A stretch of 19,027 nt of DNA. Source: Caccovivens sp964594865 (GTDB lineage Bacteria; Bacillota; Clostridia; Christensenellales; UBA1242). Of this stretch, positions 7,420 through 15,041 are shown piece by piece. The stretch spans positions 1 through 19,027 of the forward strand of contig CAZQMZ010000015.1 in NCBI GenBank assembly GCA_964594865.1, written 5' to 3'. The notes beneath the pieces were generated by a model. The model worked only from the letters and a program-made list of their open reading frames with translations, was not told the origin of the DNA and did no database searches. The position numbers were made by a program, and so were the translations under genes. The stretch's first letter is position 1, and each line of letters opens with the position of its first letter.

Positions 7420-7477
7420 CAATTTTTATCAAAGTCAACAAAAAAAAGAAGAATTCTCTTGAAATTTATCGTTTTTA

Positions 7478-7506
7478 TTGCAAATCTGTTTTAAATTTGA
7501 TATAAT
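7478..7506 (+). promoter_or_regulatory. Predicted sigma-A promoter for the zinc-ribbon gene
   Basis: TTGCAA (7478-7483), a 17-base spacer, TATAAT (7501-7506). The ribosome binding site AGAGGTG follows, then the ATG at 7524. It is back-to-back with the hydrolase promoter. Confidence 0.6.
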
Positions 7507-7523
7507 TTTGAAAGAGGTGTATT

Positions 7524-7874
7524 ATGACGATAGGTTTAATTATTGGTATAGTTGCATTTATATTTTACTGGATAATATGCGCATGTTTGACTATGGAGTT
7601 ATATAGTAAAAATGGTTATGATGGCGGTTTTTGGATAGGTTTTCTTCTAGGAATAATTGGTTTGATTTATAGTGCTGGACTTCCTGATATTTCAAAAAAT
7701 GAGAAAGAAAAATTTAAAGATTTGACAAAAGAACAATCAAATGCCTCATATATATTTTGTAACAAATGTGGTTTTCCAATTTATGAGGATGAAAATAAAT
7801 GTTCAAATTGTGGATATAAAAAAGAAAATGATGATAAAAAGATTAGAGCCAAATCTAATCTTTTTTTATTTTGA
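7524..7874 (+). CDS. Small two-TM protein with C-terminal zinc ribbon
   Basis: 116-residue protein of unknown function. Two hydrophobic segments (about 3-24 and 35-53) anchor it in the membrane. The loop GYDGGFWIGFLLGIIGLIYS followed by LPD resembles small membrane proteins seen often in Bacillota. A zinc ribbon follows with two CxxC pairs (Cys79/Cys82 and Cys93/Cys96). The gene is visibly richer in A/T than its neighbours (ATA and TTA codons are frequent), lies next to a tRNA gene and has its own promoter, so it may be acquired. Oddly, the last eleven residues are encoded by a strong terminator hairpin and its T tract; the TGA stop lies after the expected end of the transcript. Confidence is high that it is a gene, low on function. 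Confidence 0.75.
   Translation: MTIGLIIGIVAFIFYWIICACLTMELYSKNGYDGGFWIGFLLGIIGLIYSAGLPDISKNEKEKFKDLTKEQSNASYIFCNKCGFPIYEDENKCSNCGYKKENDDKKIRAKSNLFLF
7836..7867. terminator. Bidirectional terminator inside the 3' end of the zinc-ribbon gene
   Basis: Stem GATTAGA (7841-7847) / TCTAATC (7854-7860) extended by five A:T pairs, loop GCCAAA, with seven T's after it on the plus strand and five on the minus strand. It can end both the zinc-ribbon transcript and the convergent tRNA transcript. It precedes the stop codon of the protein gene. Confidence 0.85.
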
Positions 7875-7881
7875 TTTTTCT

Positions 7882-7956
7882 TGGTAGTCCCGAGGGGAAT
7901 CGAACCCCTGATTCCGCCGTGAGAGGGCGGCGTCTTGACCTCTTGACCACGGGACC
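7882..7956 (-). tRNA. tRNA-Glu(CTC), CCA encoded
   Basis: 75-base cloverleaf on the minus strand. Acceptor GGTCCCG pairs with CGGGACT (one G-U at 1-72), discriminator A and encoded CCA. D arm GTC/GAC. The anticodon stem CCGCC/GGCGG has loop CTCTCAC, giving anticodon CTC (plus positions 7921-7923), which reads GAG. T arm AGGGG-TTCGATT-CCCCT. All standard invariant bases (U8, U33, TTC loop) are present. Promoter and terminator are readable either side, so it is a single-gene unit. Confidence 0.96.
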
Positions 7957-8000
7957 ATGGCCGTATTGCAAATTTTGCGATTTTGCACCAACGCGTAAAA

Positions 8001-8029
8001 ATGATAGCACAATTCACAAAAAAATGCAA
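8001..8029 (-). promoter_or_regulatory. Predicted promoter for tRNA-Glu
   Basis: On the minus strand TTGCAT (8024-8029), a 17-base spacer, then TATCAT (8001-8006), about 45 bases before the tRNA 5' end, leaving room for a short processed leader. Confidence 0.5.
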
Positions 8030-8084
8030 TAATTTTTGCAAAAAATGTCAAATGCTTTTATGACAATTTTTCACGCACTCAGTT

Positions 8085-8753
8085 TCAGTCCTGTCCGCGC
8101 AGTTTTTTGACCGCTTCCTTTCGGTTTTTGGCATTGTATACAAAACTTCCGCTCACCAAAATGTCCACACCGGCGTCAATGAGAGTTTTTGCGTTGTCCA
8201 GGTTGACTCCACCGTCAAACTCGATTTTGAAGCGAAGATTGTTCTCTCGTCTGAAATTATCAATTTCTCTGACTTTGTCAATTATTTCAGGCAAAATTTC
8301 TTGTCCACTTGCTCCCGGCTCCACACCCATGACAAGCACAATGTCACTGTTGAAGACAAATGAACGAATTTCTTTGAACTTGGTTTTTGGTTTCAATGAA
8401 ATGCCCACCAAAGTGTCATTTTCTTTGATAAACTTTATGGCGTTGACCAAATCTTCTTTGTCCTCAAATGCTTCATAGTGCACCGTGATTATGTTTGCAC
8501 CTGCCTCAATATATTTCTCAATATCCCCGCTTGGCTCGTTGACCATGAGATGAACATCCAGCATAATCAAACTGTTGCGGTTGATGTTTTTGACAAGATT
8601 GAAGTCATACGTGTTTTTCTTTACGAAATTTTTGTTCATAACATCACAATGCAAAAATTCTGCCACTCCTTGCATTTGTTTGGCATATTCAATTATGTTT
8701 TGATAGTCTCCAATAGGGTCAGTTGAAACAGCAATATCCACATATTTTTTCAT
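8085..8753 (-). CDS. rpe: Ribulose-phosphate 3-epimerase family protein
   Basis: TIM-barrel epimerase of 222 residues; the family interconverts ribulose-5-phosphate and xylulose-5-phosphate in the pentose phosphate pathway. Family residues are visible: Ser10 near the N-terminus, His35 and Asp37 in LHCDVMN, His68 in LDVHLMV, Asp180 in EFDGGV (acid/base and metal ligands), and a phosphate-binding SGSFV. The loop MGVEPGASGQ replaces the common MTVNPGFGGQ, and the N-terminus is divergent, so a related sugar phosphate such as allulose-6-phosphate is possible. The ATG at 8751-8753 follows AGGAG by 13 bases; the longer frame upstream runs into the predicted promoter. Following rlmN matches Bacillus order, where rsgA would lie in between. 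Confidence 0.85.
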   Translation of the reverse strand: MKKYVDIAVSTDPIGDYQNIIEYAKQMQGVAEFLHCDVMNKNFVKKNTYDFNLVKNINRNSLIMLDVHLMVNEPSGDIEKYIEAGANIITVHYEAFEDKEDLVNAIKFIKENDTLVGISLKPKTKFKEIRSFVFNSDIVLVMGVEPGASGQEILPEIIDKVREIDNFRRENNLRFKIEFDGGVNLDNAKTLIDAGVDILVSGSFVYNAKNRKEAVKKLRGQD

Positions 8754-8778
8754 AACAACAAAACTTCTCCTTTTGATA

Positions 8779-8807
8779 AGTTTAGCAAAAAATTGTCTAT
8801 ATTTCAA
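8779..8807 (-). promoter_or_regulatory. Predicted promoter for rpe
   Basis: TTGAAA (8802-8807), a 17-base spacer, TAAACT (8779-8784) on the minus strand, in the 98-base gap after rlmN. It would uncouple rpe from the upstream cluster. Confidence 0.45.
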
Positions 8808-8851
8808 AGAAAAACCGCTCAAAAATCGCTTTTTTTTGCAATTTTCACACT

Positions 8852-9877
8852 TTATTCATTTTCAATTCGATTTCTCAACTGCCCGCACGCTCCTTCAATA
8901 TCCTCGCCCATAGTTCGACGAACGGTTGCAGAAATTCCAAGTTTTTCAAGTTGGTCAGCAATTTGATATGCCTTTTTGCGAGTCACCCCACTGAGTCTTT
9001 TCTCCTTGACCGAATTGAGTGGAATCAAATTGACATGACACGCTCTGCCATGCAAAATTTGAGAAAGTTCTCTGATGCAACTCTCGCTGTCATTCACTCC
9101 TTCAATCAAAGAATATTCAAAACATATTCGTCTGCCCGTCTTGGAAAAATAATAATCACACGCTTTCAAAACTTCTTCAATTTTGTATGCATTTGAAATT
9201 GGCATAATGGTCTTTCGAAGTTCGTCATTCGGCGCATGGAGAGAAATTGTCAGCGTCACCGAAAAACCGTCGTCAGCAAGTTGATATATTTTTGGAACAA
9301 TTCCGCAAGTGGAAAGAGAAATATTCCTTTGACTGATGTTGAGACCTTCTTCCGCAGAGATAAGGTGCAAAAATTTGGTGACATTTTCATAGTTATCCAA
9401 AGGCTCTCCACAGCCCATAAGCACAACATTGGTCACTTTGCGCTCTTTAAGTGTTCCGCCCAAAATGTGATTGAAATGCAAAACTTGAAGCAAAATTTCA
9501 CCTGCTGTCAAATTTCTTTTTAAGCCATTGATTGTTGACGCACAAAATTTGCAACCCATTCTGCACCCAACTTGTGTGGAAACACAAACCGTGTTGCCAT
9601 ATTTATATTTCAACAACACACTTTCCACAATACTCCCGTCAGTAAGTTTTATGGCAACTTTCTTTGTGCCGTCTTTGGAAGTTAAATCAGCAACAATTTC
9701 GTAAGAAAAATAATCTTTTTGCACTTTTTCTTTAAAAATTTTCGGCAAATTTGAAATTTCTTCCAATTTTTTCAGCGACATTGCGCCTTCATAAAGTTGT
9801 TTGGCACGATATTTCTTCTCGCCCAGAGCACAGACATATTCTTCAATCTCCGACAAACTTAAATCCAAAATCATCAT
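8852..9877 (-). CDS. rlmN: 23S rRNA (A2503-C2) / tRNA A37 methyltransferase RlmN
   Basis: Radical-SAM enzyme that methylates C2 of A2503 in 23S rRNA, and A37 in some tRNAs. It has 341 residues, the standard size. The iron-sulphur motif is GCRMGCKFC: Cys105, Cys109, Cys112 (CX3CX2C). Cys98 is seven residues before it, matching the position of E. coli Cys118. The methyl-carrying cysteine is Cys331 in GEDIEGACGQL. The SAM-contact motif reads MGCGEP where many homologues have MGMGEP or MGIGEP. Ser/Asn and His contact residues (SLHA, 212-215) are intact. No Cfr-like resistance features were seen. The start codon overlaps the fmt stop as ATGA, so translation is coupled. Confidence 0.96.
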   Translation of the reverse strand: MMILDLSLSEIEEYVCALGEKKYRAKQLYEGAMSLKKLEEISNLPKIFKEKVQKDYFSYEIVADLTSKDGTKKVAIKLTDGSIVESVLLKYKYGNTVCVSTQVGCRMGCKFCASTINGLKRNLTAGEILLQVLHFNHILGGTLKERKVTNVVLMGCGEPLDNYENVTKFLHLISAEEGLNISQRNISLSTCGIVPKIYQLADDGFSVTLTISLHAPNDELRKTIMPISNAYKIEEVLKACDYYFSKTGRRICFEYSLIEGVNDSESCIRELSQILHGRACHVNLIPLNSVKEKRLSGVTRKKAYQIADQLEKLGISATVRRTMGEDIEGACGQLRNRIENE

Positions 9878-10806
9878 TCCACCACCGTTGAAATCTCGTC
9901 CACAGCCATTGATTTGAAATGAAAACCATTCAAAAATGAAGCAGAGTCAAGCACCTTTCCGCCCGCTGATTGACAACGTAAAATCTCAAAAACTCCGTCA
10001 CCCGCTTGAATCAAAAATCTTTTTTTGCAAGAAAGAATCTCTCCAACACGTGCTTGTGTGCACATGTCAGCAACTTTTGCTTTATACACCTTGATTCTCA
10101 CTCCGTCCACGAAAAAATATGCCACAGGGTTTTCACAAAACGCCCTAACTTTGTTGACAAGACTTTCAACATTCATCGAAAAATCAAGAAGAGCCTCTTC
10201 TTTTTTGATAAGTTTGACGTATGTCGCCTTCAAGTCATCCTGCGCCGTCAAAGTTACACTTCCATTTTCGATCTTATCCAAAGTTTCCAACAAAATTTCT
10301 GCTCCAAGGTTTGCAAGTTTGTCGTGCAATGAAAAATAATCATCTTCTGGCAAAATTTTCAATTCTTTTTGCGCATAAAGGTCACCGCTGTCCATTTCCA
10401 AAACGGTTTTCAAAATAGAAACTCCGGTCACTTCATCGCCATTCAAAAGCGACGATTGAATTGGTGTGGCTCCGCGATATTTTGGCAAAAGCGAAGGATG
10501 AACATTGACGATTGGAAGAATGTCCAAAAGCGATTTTGGAAGAAATTTTCCATATGATGCCGTCACCCCAAGGTCGCATTCAATCTTTTTGAAATCTTCA
10601 ATATGCTCCGACAACTTTTCAAATTGAAAAACTTCAATTCCTTGAGATTTGGCAAACTCCACAATGTGTGGCGACTGCAACCGATTACCTCTCCCTGCAG
10701 GTTTATCGCTTTGGCAAACAACTCCAACAACTTCATGTCGACTTTCCAAAAGTTTTTGAAGGATGATTTCAGCAAATTTTGGCGTTCCAAAAAACAAAAT
10801 TTTCAT
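9874..10806 (-). CDS. fmt: Methionyl-tRNA formyltransferase
   Basis: Transfers formyl from 10-formyl-THF to initiator Met-tRNA. It has 310 residues, the normal size. The formyltransferase domain has MKILFFGTPKFA at the start, the folate/catalytic block NVHPSLLPKYRGATPIQ with Asn101 and His103, and Asp139 in MDSGD; these match the E. coli triad Asn106/His108/Asp144 in identity and spacing. The C-terminal OB-like tRNA-binding domain follows from about 205. The ATG shares one base with the def stop (TGATG) and has a GGGGTGG ribosome binding site inside def. Pairing with def is the conserved start-formyl add/remove module. Confidence 0.97.
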   Translation of the reverse strand: MKILFFGTPKFAEIILQKLLESRHEVVGVVCQSDKPAGRGNRLQSPHIVEFAKSQGIEVFQFEKLSEHIEDFKKIECDLGVTASYGKFLPKSLLDILPIVNVHPSLLPKYRGATPIQSSLLNGDEVTGVSILKTVLEMDSGDLYAQKELKILPEDDYFSLHDKLANLGAEILLETLDKIENGSVTLTAQDDLKATYVKLIKKEEALLDFSMNVESLVNKVRAFCENPVAYFFVDGVRIKVYKAKVADMCTQARVGEILSCKKRFLIQAGDGVFEILRCQSAGGKVLDSASFLNGFHFKSMAVDEISTVVE

Positions 10807-11282
10807 CAGTCCACCCCGTGTTCTTTTTTATATTTTTTTCCTTCTTCAGTCAAGTCAACAAAAAGGATGCCGTTCAAGTGGTCAATCTCATGGCAAACGC
10901 AACGCGCAAGATAGTCGTTCGCTTCAAATTCAAATTCTTCTCCGTGTCGGTCATATGCCTTGATTTTGACATACTTTGGACGTGTCACATCGGTATAAAA
11001 TCCCGGCACACTCAAACACCCTTCACTGTTTGTCACTTTTCCACGCGTCTTGATGATTTCCGGATTGATAATTTCCAAATATTCTTCTTCATCAAGCTCA
11101 ATGACAATTGCCCGACGAAGCACACCCACTTGCACAGCAGAAATTCCCACACCACGTTTTTCAATCATAGTTGCCTTCATATCATCCAAAAGTTCGCCAA
11201 GCGACTCGTCAAAAGCAACAACCGGTTTCGATTTTTTCCTGAGTGTTTCGTTTCCAATCGTCACAATTTTTCTTATTGCCAT
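10806..11282 (-). CDS. def: Peptide deformylase
   Basis: Fe/Zn metalloprotease that removes the N-formyl group from nascent proteins at the ribosome. It has 158 residues in the size range of type I enzymes. Motif 1 is GVGISAVQVG (44-53), motif 2 EGCLSVP (87-93, metal ligand Cys89), motif 3 HEIDH (131-135, two His ligands and catalytic Glu132). Motif 1 departs from the usual G(V/I)GLAAPQ at three positions (Ile, Ser and Val replacing Leu, Ala and Pro). The ATG at 11280-11282 is preceded by AAGGAGAAG; a 25-residue lysine-rich extension upstream has no support. One-base overlap with fmt. Confidence 0.96.
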   Translation of the reverse strand: MAIRKIVTIGNETLRKKSKPVVAFDESLGELLDDMKATMIEKRGVGISAVQVGVLRRAIVIELDEEEYLEIINPEIIKTRGKVTNSEGCLSVPGFYTDVTRPKYVKIKAYDRHGEEFEFEANDYLARCVCHEIDHLNGILFVDLTEEGKKYKKEHGVD

Positions 11283-11361
11283 TTTCTTCTCCTTTTGTTT
11301 AAATTTAACTTTTTTATTAAAAAAATCAGTTTTTTCGCTTTTTTTCGCTTTTTTCACACTT

Positions 11362-12114
11362 TTATTGCGTCTTTTTTATGACATCCAAAACTTCATCCAA
11401 AATTTCCTTGTTTGCCGCTGCAACAAGATATTCTTCATCTCCATGTTTCAAAACACCGTTTGCACCTTTCGCCTGCTTGACAAGATACATCCCCGGCATA
11501 TAATCCCAAGGTAAACTTTTCGCAAAAACAAAAGCTCCAAGCCTGCCACTTGCAAGCCAAGAATATGAACAAGCACTGCAATAGAATTTCCTGAAAATTC
11601 TGGCAATATATTTGGACGGAACATCCTTTGCAAATTCTTTGTTGAATGTCTCTTCATTTTTCAAATAAATCTGGTCAATAAGTGGTTGTGAAAATTGTTT
11701 AACCTTTGTCAAATCAAGTCTTCTTCCGTTTTGATAAGCCCCTGTTTTGTCTGCATAATAAATTTCATCAAAACGTGGCAAAAACAGAACTGATGCGCAA
11801 GTTTCATGATTTTTTATCATTGCAACTTGAATGCCCCAAAGCGGAAGGTTGTGTGCAAAATTGATTGTGCCGTCAATCGGGTCGATGGTGAAATAATTTG
11901 CCGTTTCTTTGACATCAGTATTGAATTCCTCACTTATTATAGAAAATTTTGGATATTTTTCCTTCAATTTTTCAATCAAAAACTTTTCAATCTCAAAGTC
12001 AAAATTTGTGATCAAATCGTTGTTTTTGTCTTTTGCTTGAACAACAAAATCGTCGGTAATTAAATCACCCGCTTGTTTGACAATTTCAACCAAAAACTGT
12101 AAGTCTTTTGTCAT
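11362..12114 (-). CDS. Inositol monophosphatase family protein
   Basis: Mg-dependent, Li-sensitive-type sugar phosphatase fold of 250 residues. Metal ligands are present: Glu63 in SEE, Asp78 and Asp81 in DPIDGTINFAH, and Asp204 in the second signature, here WDYMPG instead of the usual WDxAAG/WDIAAG. The likely reaction is dephosphorylation of myo-inositol-1-phosphate or a related small phosphate such as a sugar bisphosphate or PAP; sequence does not decide. AGGAG lies about seven bases before the ATG at 12112-12114. It sits between cutA and def, an unusual place, in the same orientation and likely the same transcript. Confidence 0.88.
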   Translation of the reverse strand: MTKDLQFLVEIVKQAGDLITDDFVVQAKDKNNDLITNFDFEIEKFLIEKLKEKYPKFSIISEEFNTDVKETANYFTIDPIDGTINFAHNLPLWGIQVAMIKNHETCASVLFLPRFDEIYYADKTGAYQNGRRLDLTKVKQFSQPLIDQIYLKNEETFNKEFAKDVPSKYIARIFRKFYCSACSYSWLASGRLGAFVFAKSLPWDYMPGMYLVKQAKGANGVLKHGDEEYLVAAANKEILDEVLDVIKKTQ

Positions 12115-12154
12115 GTAAATCTCCTTTTTTCTGTGCAATATTTTGCTTTTTCTT

Positions 12155-12481
12155 TTAACTCTTACCACCTTGAGTGTTTTTCTTTACCCATTTTGCATAT
12201 TCTTCTGAAGTTTTGATTTTTGTGACCACAAGCTCTGGAACCTCATAAGGATGCTTTTCTTTTATTGTCTTTTCCAATTTCTTGATTAAACTGCTTCGTG
12301 ATTTCATGACAAGCATATATTCTTCTTCTGCAAAACGCTTATCTTTCCAATTATAATGGCTTTCAATTTTAAAAATTTGGCCGCAAGCAATAAGGTTTTC
12401 ATCAAGCAAAAATTCTGCCATTTGCCTTGCCTGTTTCATGTTTTGAAAAGTGGTTTTGATTTCAACAAATTCGGCGTTCAT
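12155..12481 (-). CDS. cutA: CutA1-type trimeric protein
   Basis: 108-residue CutA1 family protein. The family forms very stable ferredoxin-fold trimers, once tied to divalent-cation tolerance, now thought of as PII-like; its job here is unknown. Typical marks: TTFQNMKQARQMAEFLLDEN followed by LIACGQIF, the S-Y-W block ESHYNWKDK, an E-E-x-LVMK strand and HPYEVPELVV near the end. The ATG has AGGAG six bases upstream, overlapping the priA stop. It lies nine bases after priA and is probably translated from the same message. Confidence 0.92.
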   Translation of the reverse strand: MNAEFVEIKTTFQNMKQARQMAEFLLDENLIACGQIFKIESHYNWKDKRFAEEEYMLVMKSRSSLIKKLEKTIKEKHPYEVPELVVTKIKTSEEYAKWVKKNTQGGKS

Positions 12482-12490
12482 TTTTCACTC

Positions 12491-14665
12491 CTAACTCAAA
12501 TTGTTTGGATTGACTTCAAAGAAAACGGATGATTTTGCCTTCGGGTCAACACAGTCAAAAATCTCTTTTTCAATCTCGTCTGCACAATCAAGCGTGAAGC
12601 GCATCATGATTTGATATCGAAATTTGTTTTTGATTTTATTGAGTGGTGCTTTCATGGCGTCAAGATAGACAAAATCTTTTGAATATTTTTCCTTGATGTC
12701 TTTCACCTTATTATAACACACTTTGCATTCCTGCGCCACAACTTTTTCATCTTGATGAGAAAAAAGTATTCTCAAAATGCGCGCATACGGCGGAAATTTT
12801 GTCACTTTACGCAAATTTGCTTCCTTCTTGAAAAAGCCTTTATAGTCATAATTGCTAGCGTAGCGATAGACATAGTGACGCGGGCTGTATGTTTGCAGGA
12901 TAACTTTACCCTGAGTTTTACTTCTGCCCGCACGCCCTGCAACCTGCGTGATAAGTTGAAATGTTCGCTCAATAGAGCGATAGTCCGACTGATACAAACT
13001 TTGGTCGGCATCCACAATTCCAACAAGAAGGACGTCCTCAAAATCATGTCCTTTGGCAATCATTTGCGTCCCCACCAAAATTCCCGGTTTGGCGTCACGA
13101 AATTCATTTAAAATTTTTCTGTGACCATTCTTTTGCGAGGTTGTGTCATTATCCATTCGCAAGATGCGCACATCTGGAAAAAGCTTTTTGAGTTCTTCCA
13201 CCACTCGTTCCGTGCCAATTGCACCTTGTTTGATGTCGGTGCTTCCGCAACTTGGACAAATGTCAAGCGCGCGAAATCTCTTTCCGCAATAGTGGCACTT
13301 CAAGCGGTTTTCAAATCGATGATAGACCAGCGAAACATCGCAATCGGTGCATTTGGCAACATACCCGCACTGTCGACATCTTTGGAAGGAAGAAAATCCG
13401 CGTCTGTTGATGAAAATCATTGCCTGTTTTTTCTTCTCAATCACATCGCGAAGCTCATATATGAGTGGAATGGAGAAAATTTGATTGTTGCCCTGTCGCA
13501 TTTCCAAAAGCATATCGATGACCATAATCTTTGGCATTTCCATGCCATTGACACGAACAGGCATCTCCACCAATTTATACTCACCGTCAATGGCTTTTGC
13601 ATAACTTTCAATGGAAGGTGTTGCACTTCCCAAAACAAGAGTGCAGTTGTTATATTGTTGGCGGAAAAGAGCAATCTCGTGAGTGTCATAGCGTGGATTA
13701 CTTTCGGAGATATAACTTTGCTCGTGCTCTTCGTCGATGATGACAATCCCCAAATTTTCAATTGGGCTGAAAATCGCCGAACGCGCCCCCACAACCACGC
13801 GTGCCTGTCCAAAAAAAATTCTCTTCCACTCATCAAAGCGCTCGCCCGCCGAAAGTCCGCTGTGAATGAGAGCCACATTTTCGCCAAAACGCGCCTTGAA
13901 GTTGGCAAGCACTTGCGGGGTCAGTGAAATTTCCGGCACAAGCATAAGCGCGGTTTTGCCGGCAGAAAGTTGGCGCTCAATCAAGTTCATATAAACTTCT
14001 GTCTTTCCGCTTCCGGTCACACCGTGCAAAAGATATGTTCTGTTTTCACAAATCTCGTCCACCGCGCGCTGTTGCAAAGCAGTGAGAGTTCGCTTTTGAA
14101 GGTGAATGTTGTCGAATGCTGGAATTCTGTTCACCTGTTCAGTTTCCACCAAGACGGTGCCATTTTTGACAAGTGCCGAAAGTGGTGCATAACCAAACTC
14201 TTTGGACACATCCGCAAATTTCTGCTTGCCATTTATTTTCAAAAATTCAATAATTTCAATTTGCTTTTTTGCTCGCGCTGACGGCATTTCGAAATTTTCT
14301 GCAAGGAGACAAAATCTCACCAAAAGTTCGTGAACGCTGTCAGTTCGCATTTCACTTGGCAAAAAAAGACGCAAAATGCTGGCAAGTTTGAGATGAAGTT
14401 TGTCCGCCATATGTTGCATAAGCGCCAACATTTCCGGTTTAATCACCGAAAAATCTTCTACGGTGCGAGAGATTGGTTTGACTTTGGTTTCATCAAAAGA
14501 ACACGTTTCACTCACATCCACAACAAAGCCTTGCAAAAATCGCGTTCCAAACGGAACGATGACGCGTTGCCCACACAAAACCTGCATCCCGTCAGGAATG
14601 CTATATTCAAACTCTTTGTCCAATGCCTTGGCATCTTGGTCGATGATAACTTTTGCGAACAACAC
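12491..14665 (-). CDS. priA: Primosomal protein N' (replication restart helicase PriA)
   Basis: Superfamily 2 DNA helicase that recognises stalled forks and reloads the replisome. It has 724 residues, the usual size. The N-terminal 3'-DNA-binding domain (1-105) is followed by a winged helix and the helicase core: Walker A GVTGSGKTE (215-223), DEEH box (311-314), GSATPS motif III (346-351), and QVAGRAGRS motif VI. Eight cysteines for two zincs lie at 430, 433, 439, 442, 457, 460, 470 and 473. The start is GTG at 14663-14665 with GGGAG only three bases before it; the next codon, TTG, has more normal spacing and could be used. A terminator-like hairpin stands between rpoZ and this start. Confidence 0.96.
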   Translation of the reverse strand: MLFAKVIIDQDAKALDKEFEYSIPDGMQVLCGQRVIVPFGTRFLQGFVVDVSETCSFDETKVKPISRTVEDFSVIKPEMLALMQHMADKLHLKLASILRLFLPSEMRTDSVHELLVRFCLLAENFEMPSARAKKQIEIIEFLKINGKQKFADVSKEFGYAPLSALVKNGTVLVETEQVNRIPAFDNIHLQKRTLTALQQRAVDEICENRTYLLHGVTGSGKTEVYMNLIERQLSAGKTALMLVPEISLTPQVLANFKARFGENVALIHSGLSAGERFDEWKRIFFGQARVVVGARSAIFSPIENLGIVIIDEEHEQSYISESNPRYDTHEIALFRQQYNNCTLVLGSATPSIESYAKAIDGEYKLVEMPVRVNGMEMPKIMVIDMLLEMRQGNNQIFSIPLIYELRDVIEKKKQAMIFINRRGFSSFQRCRQCGYVAKCTDCDVSLVYHRFENRLKCHYCGKRFRALDICPSCGSTDIKQGAIGTERVVEELKKLFPDVRILRMDNDTTSQKNGHRKILNEFRDAKPGILVGTQMIAKGHDFEDVLLVGIVDADQSLYQSDYRSIERTFQLITQVAGRAGRSKTQGKVILQTYSPRHYVYRYASNYDYKGFFKKEANLRKVTKFPPYARILRILFSHQDEKVVAQECKVCYNKVKDIKEKYSKDFVYLDAMKAPLNKIKNKFRYQIMMRFTLDCADEIEKEIFDCVDPKAKSSVFFEVNPNNLS

Positions 14666-14680
14666 TCTCTCCCAAATTAA

Positions 14681-14706
14681 AAAATATCACTTCTCAGTGA
14701 TATTTT
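14681..14706 (-). terminator. Hairpin with T tract between rpoZ and priA
   Basis: Perfect 10-bp inverted repeat AAAATATCAC (14681-14690) / GTGATATTTT (14697-14706), loop TTCTCA. In the minus direction T's follow the stem. It ends 15 bases before the priA start, so it could attenuate or partly terminate transcription from rpoZ into priA. The stem is A/T-rich and probably leaky. Confidence 0.5.
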
Positions 14707-14756
14707 ATCATATACAAAATTTTTACGCAAACTGATTTGAAGGTAATAAGCAAAAA

Positions 14757-14960
14757 TCACGCATCAACGTTGCTTGGTTCAACTTCTCCATTAAAGATTT
14801 CGTCAAGAGCGATGCTGATTGCTTTTTTGTCAGCGGTTGCAAGCTCTGCACGTCTTGTGGTTTCAATTTCCTTTGCACGTTTTGCGGTGACAATCGACAA
14901 AATGTATTGATTTCCGCCTGCTTTTTTTGTAAGTTCATCAATTGGTGGTTGATTCATCAT
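14757..14960 (-). CDS. rpoZ: RNA polymerase omega subunit
   Basis: 67-residue omega subunit, which assists assembly of beta-prime into RNA polymerase. The core signature is visible: PPIDELTKKAGGNQYILSIV followed by TAKRAKEI, then KKAISIALDEIFNGEV. AAGGAG stands ten bases before the first ATG of an ATGATG pair (14958-14960). The start one in-frame ATG further up would lie one base from the ribosome binding site, and the open frame beyond that is unrelated. rpoZ followed by priA is the Bacillus order, without coaBC between them. Its own consensus-like promoter lies directly upstream. Confidence 0.93.
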   Translation of the reverse strand: MMNQPPIDELTKKAGGNQYILSIVTAKRAKEIETTRRAELATADKKAISIALDEIFNGEVEPSNVDA

Positions 14961-14988
14961 AGTTTTCATTCTCCTTAAATCTTCCCGC

Positions 14989-15017
14989 ATTATATCACAT
15001 ATTTTTTGAAATGTAAA
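14989..15017 (-). promoter_or_regulatory. Strong predicted promoter for rpoZ and the priA cluster
   Basis: TTTACA (15012-15017), exactly 17 bases, TATAAT (14989-14994) on the minus strand. It is the best promoter found upstream of the leftward cluster. Confidence 0.65.
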
Positions 15018-15041
15018 GCATTTTTTTGAAAAATAGAACAA

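Noticed and set aside
7882..8084. Phage or island attachment site at tRNA-Glu
   Set aside because: No second copy of the tRNA 3' end, integrase or direct repeat in the window.
13121..13927. 268-codon rightward frame opposite priA
   Set aside because: It lies within the conserved helicase core of priA on the other strand, with no SD and no recognisable domain.
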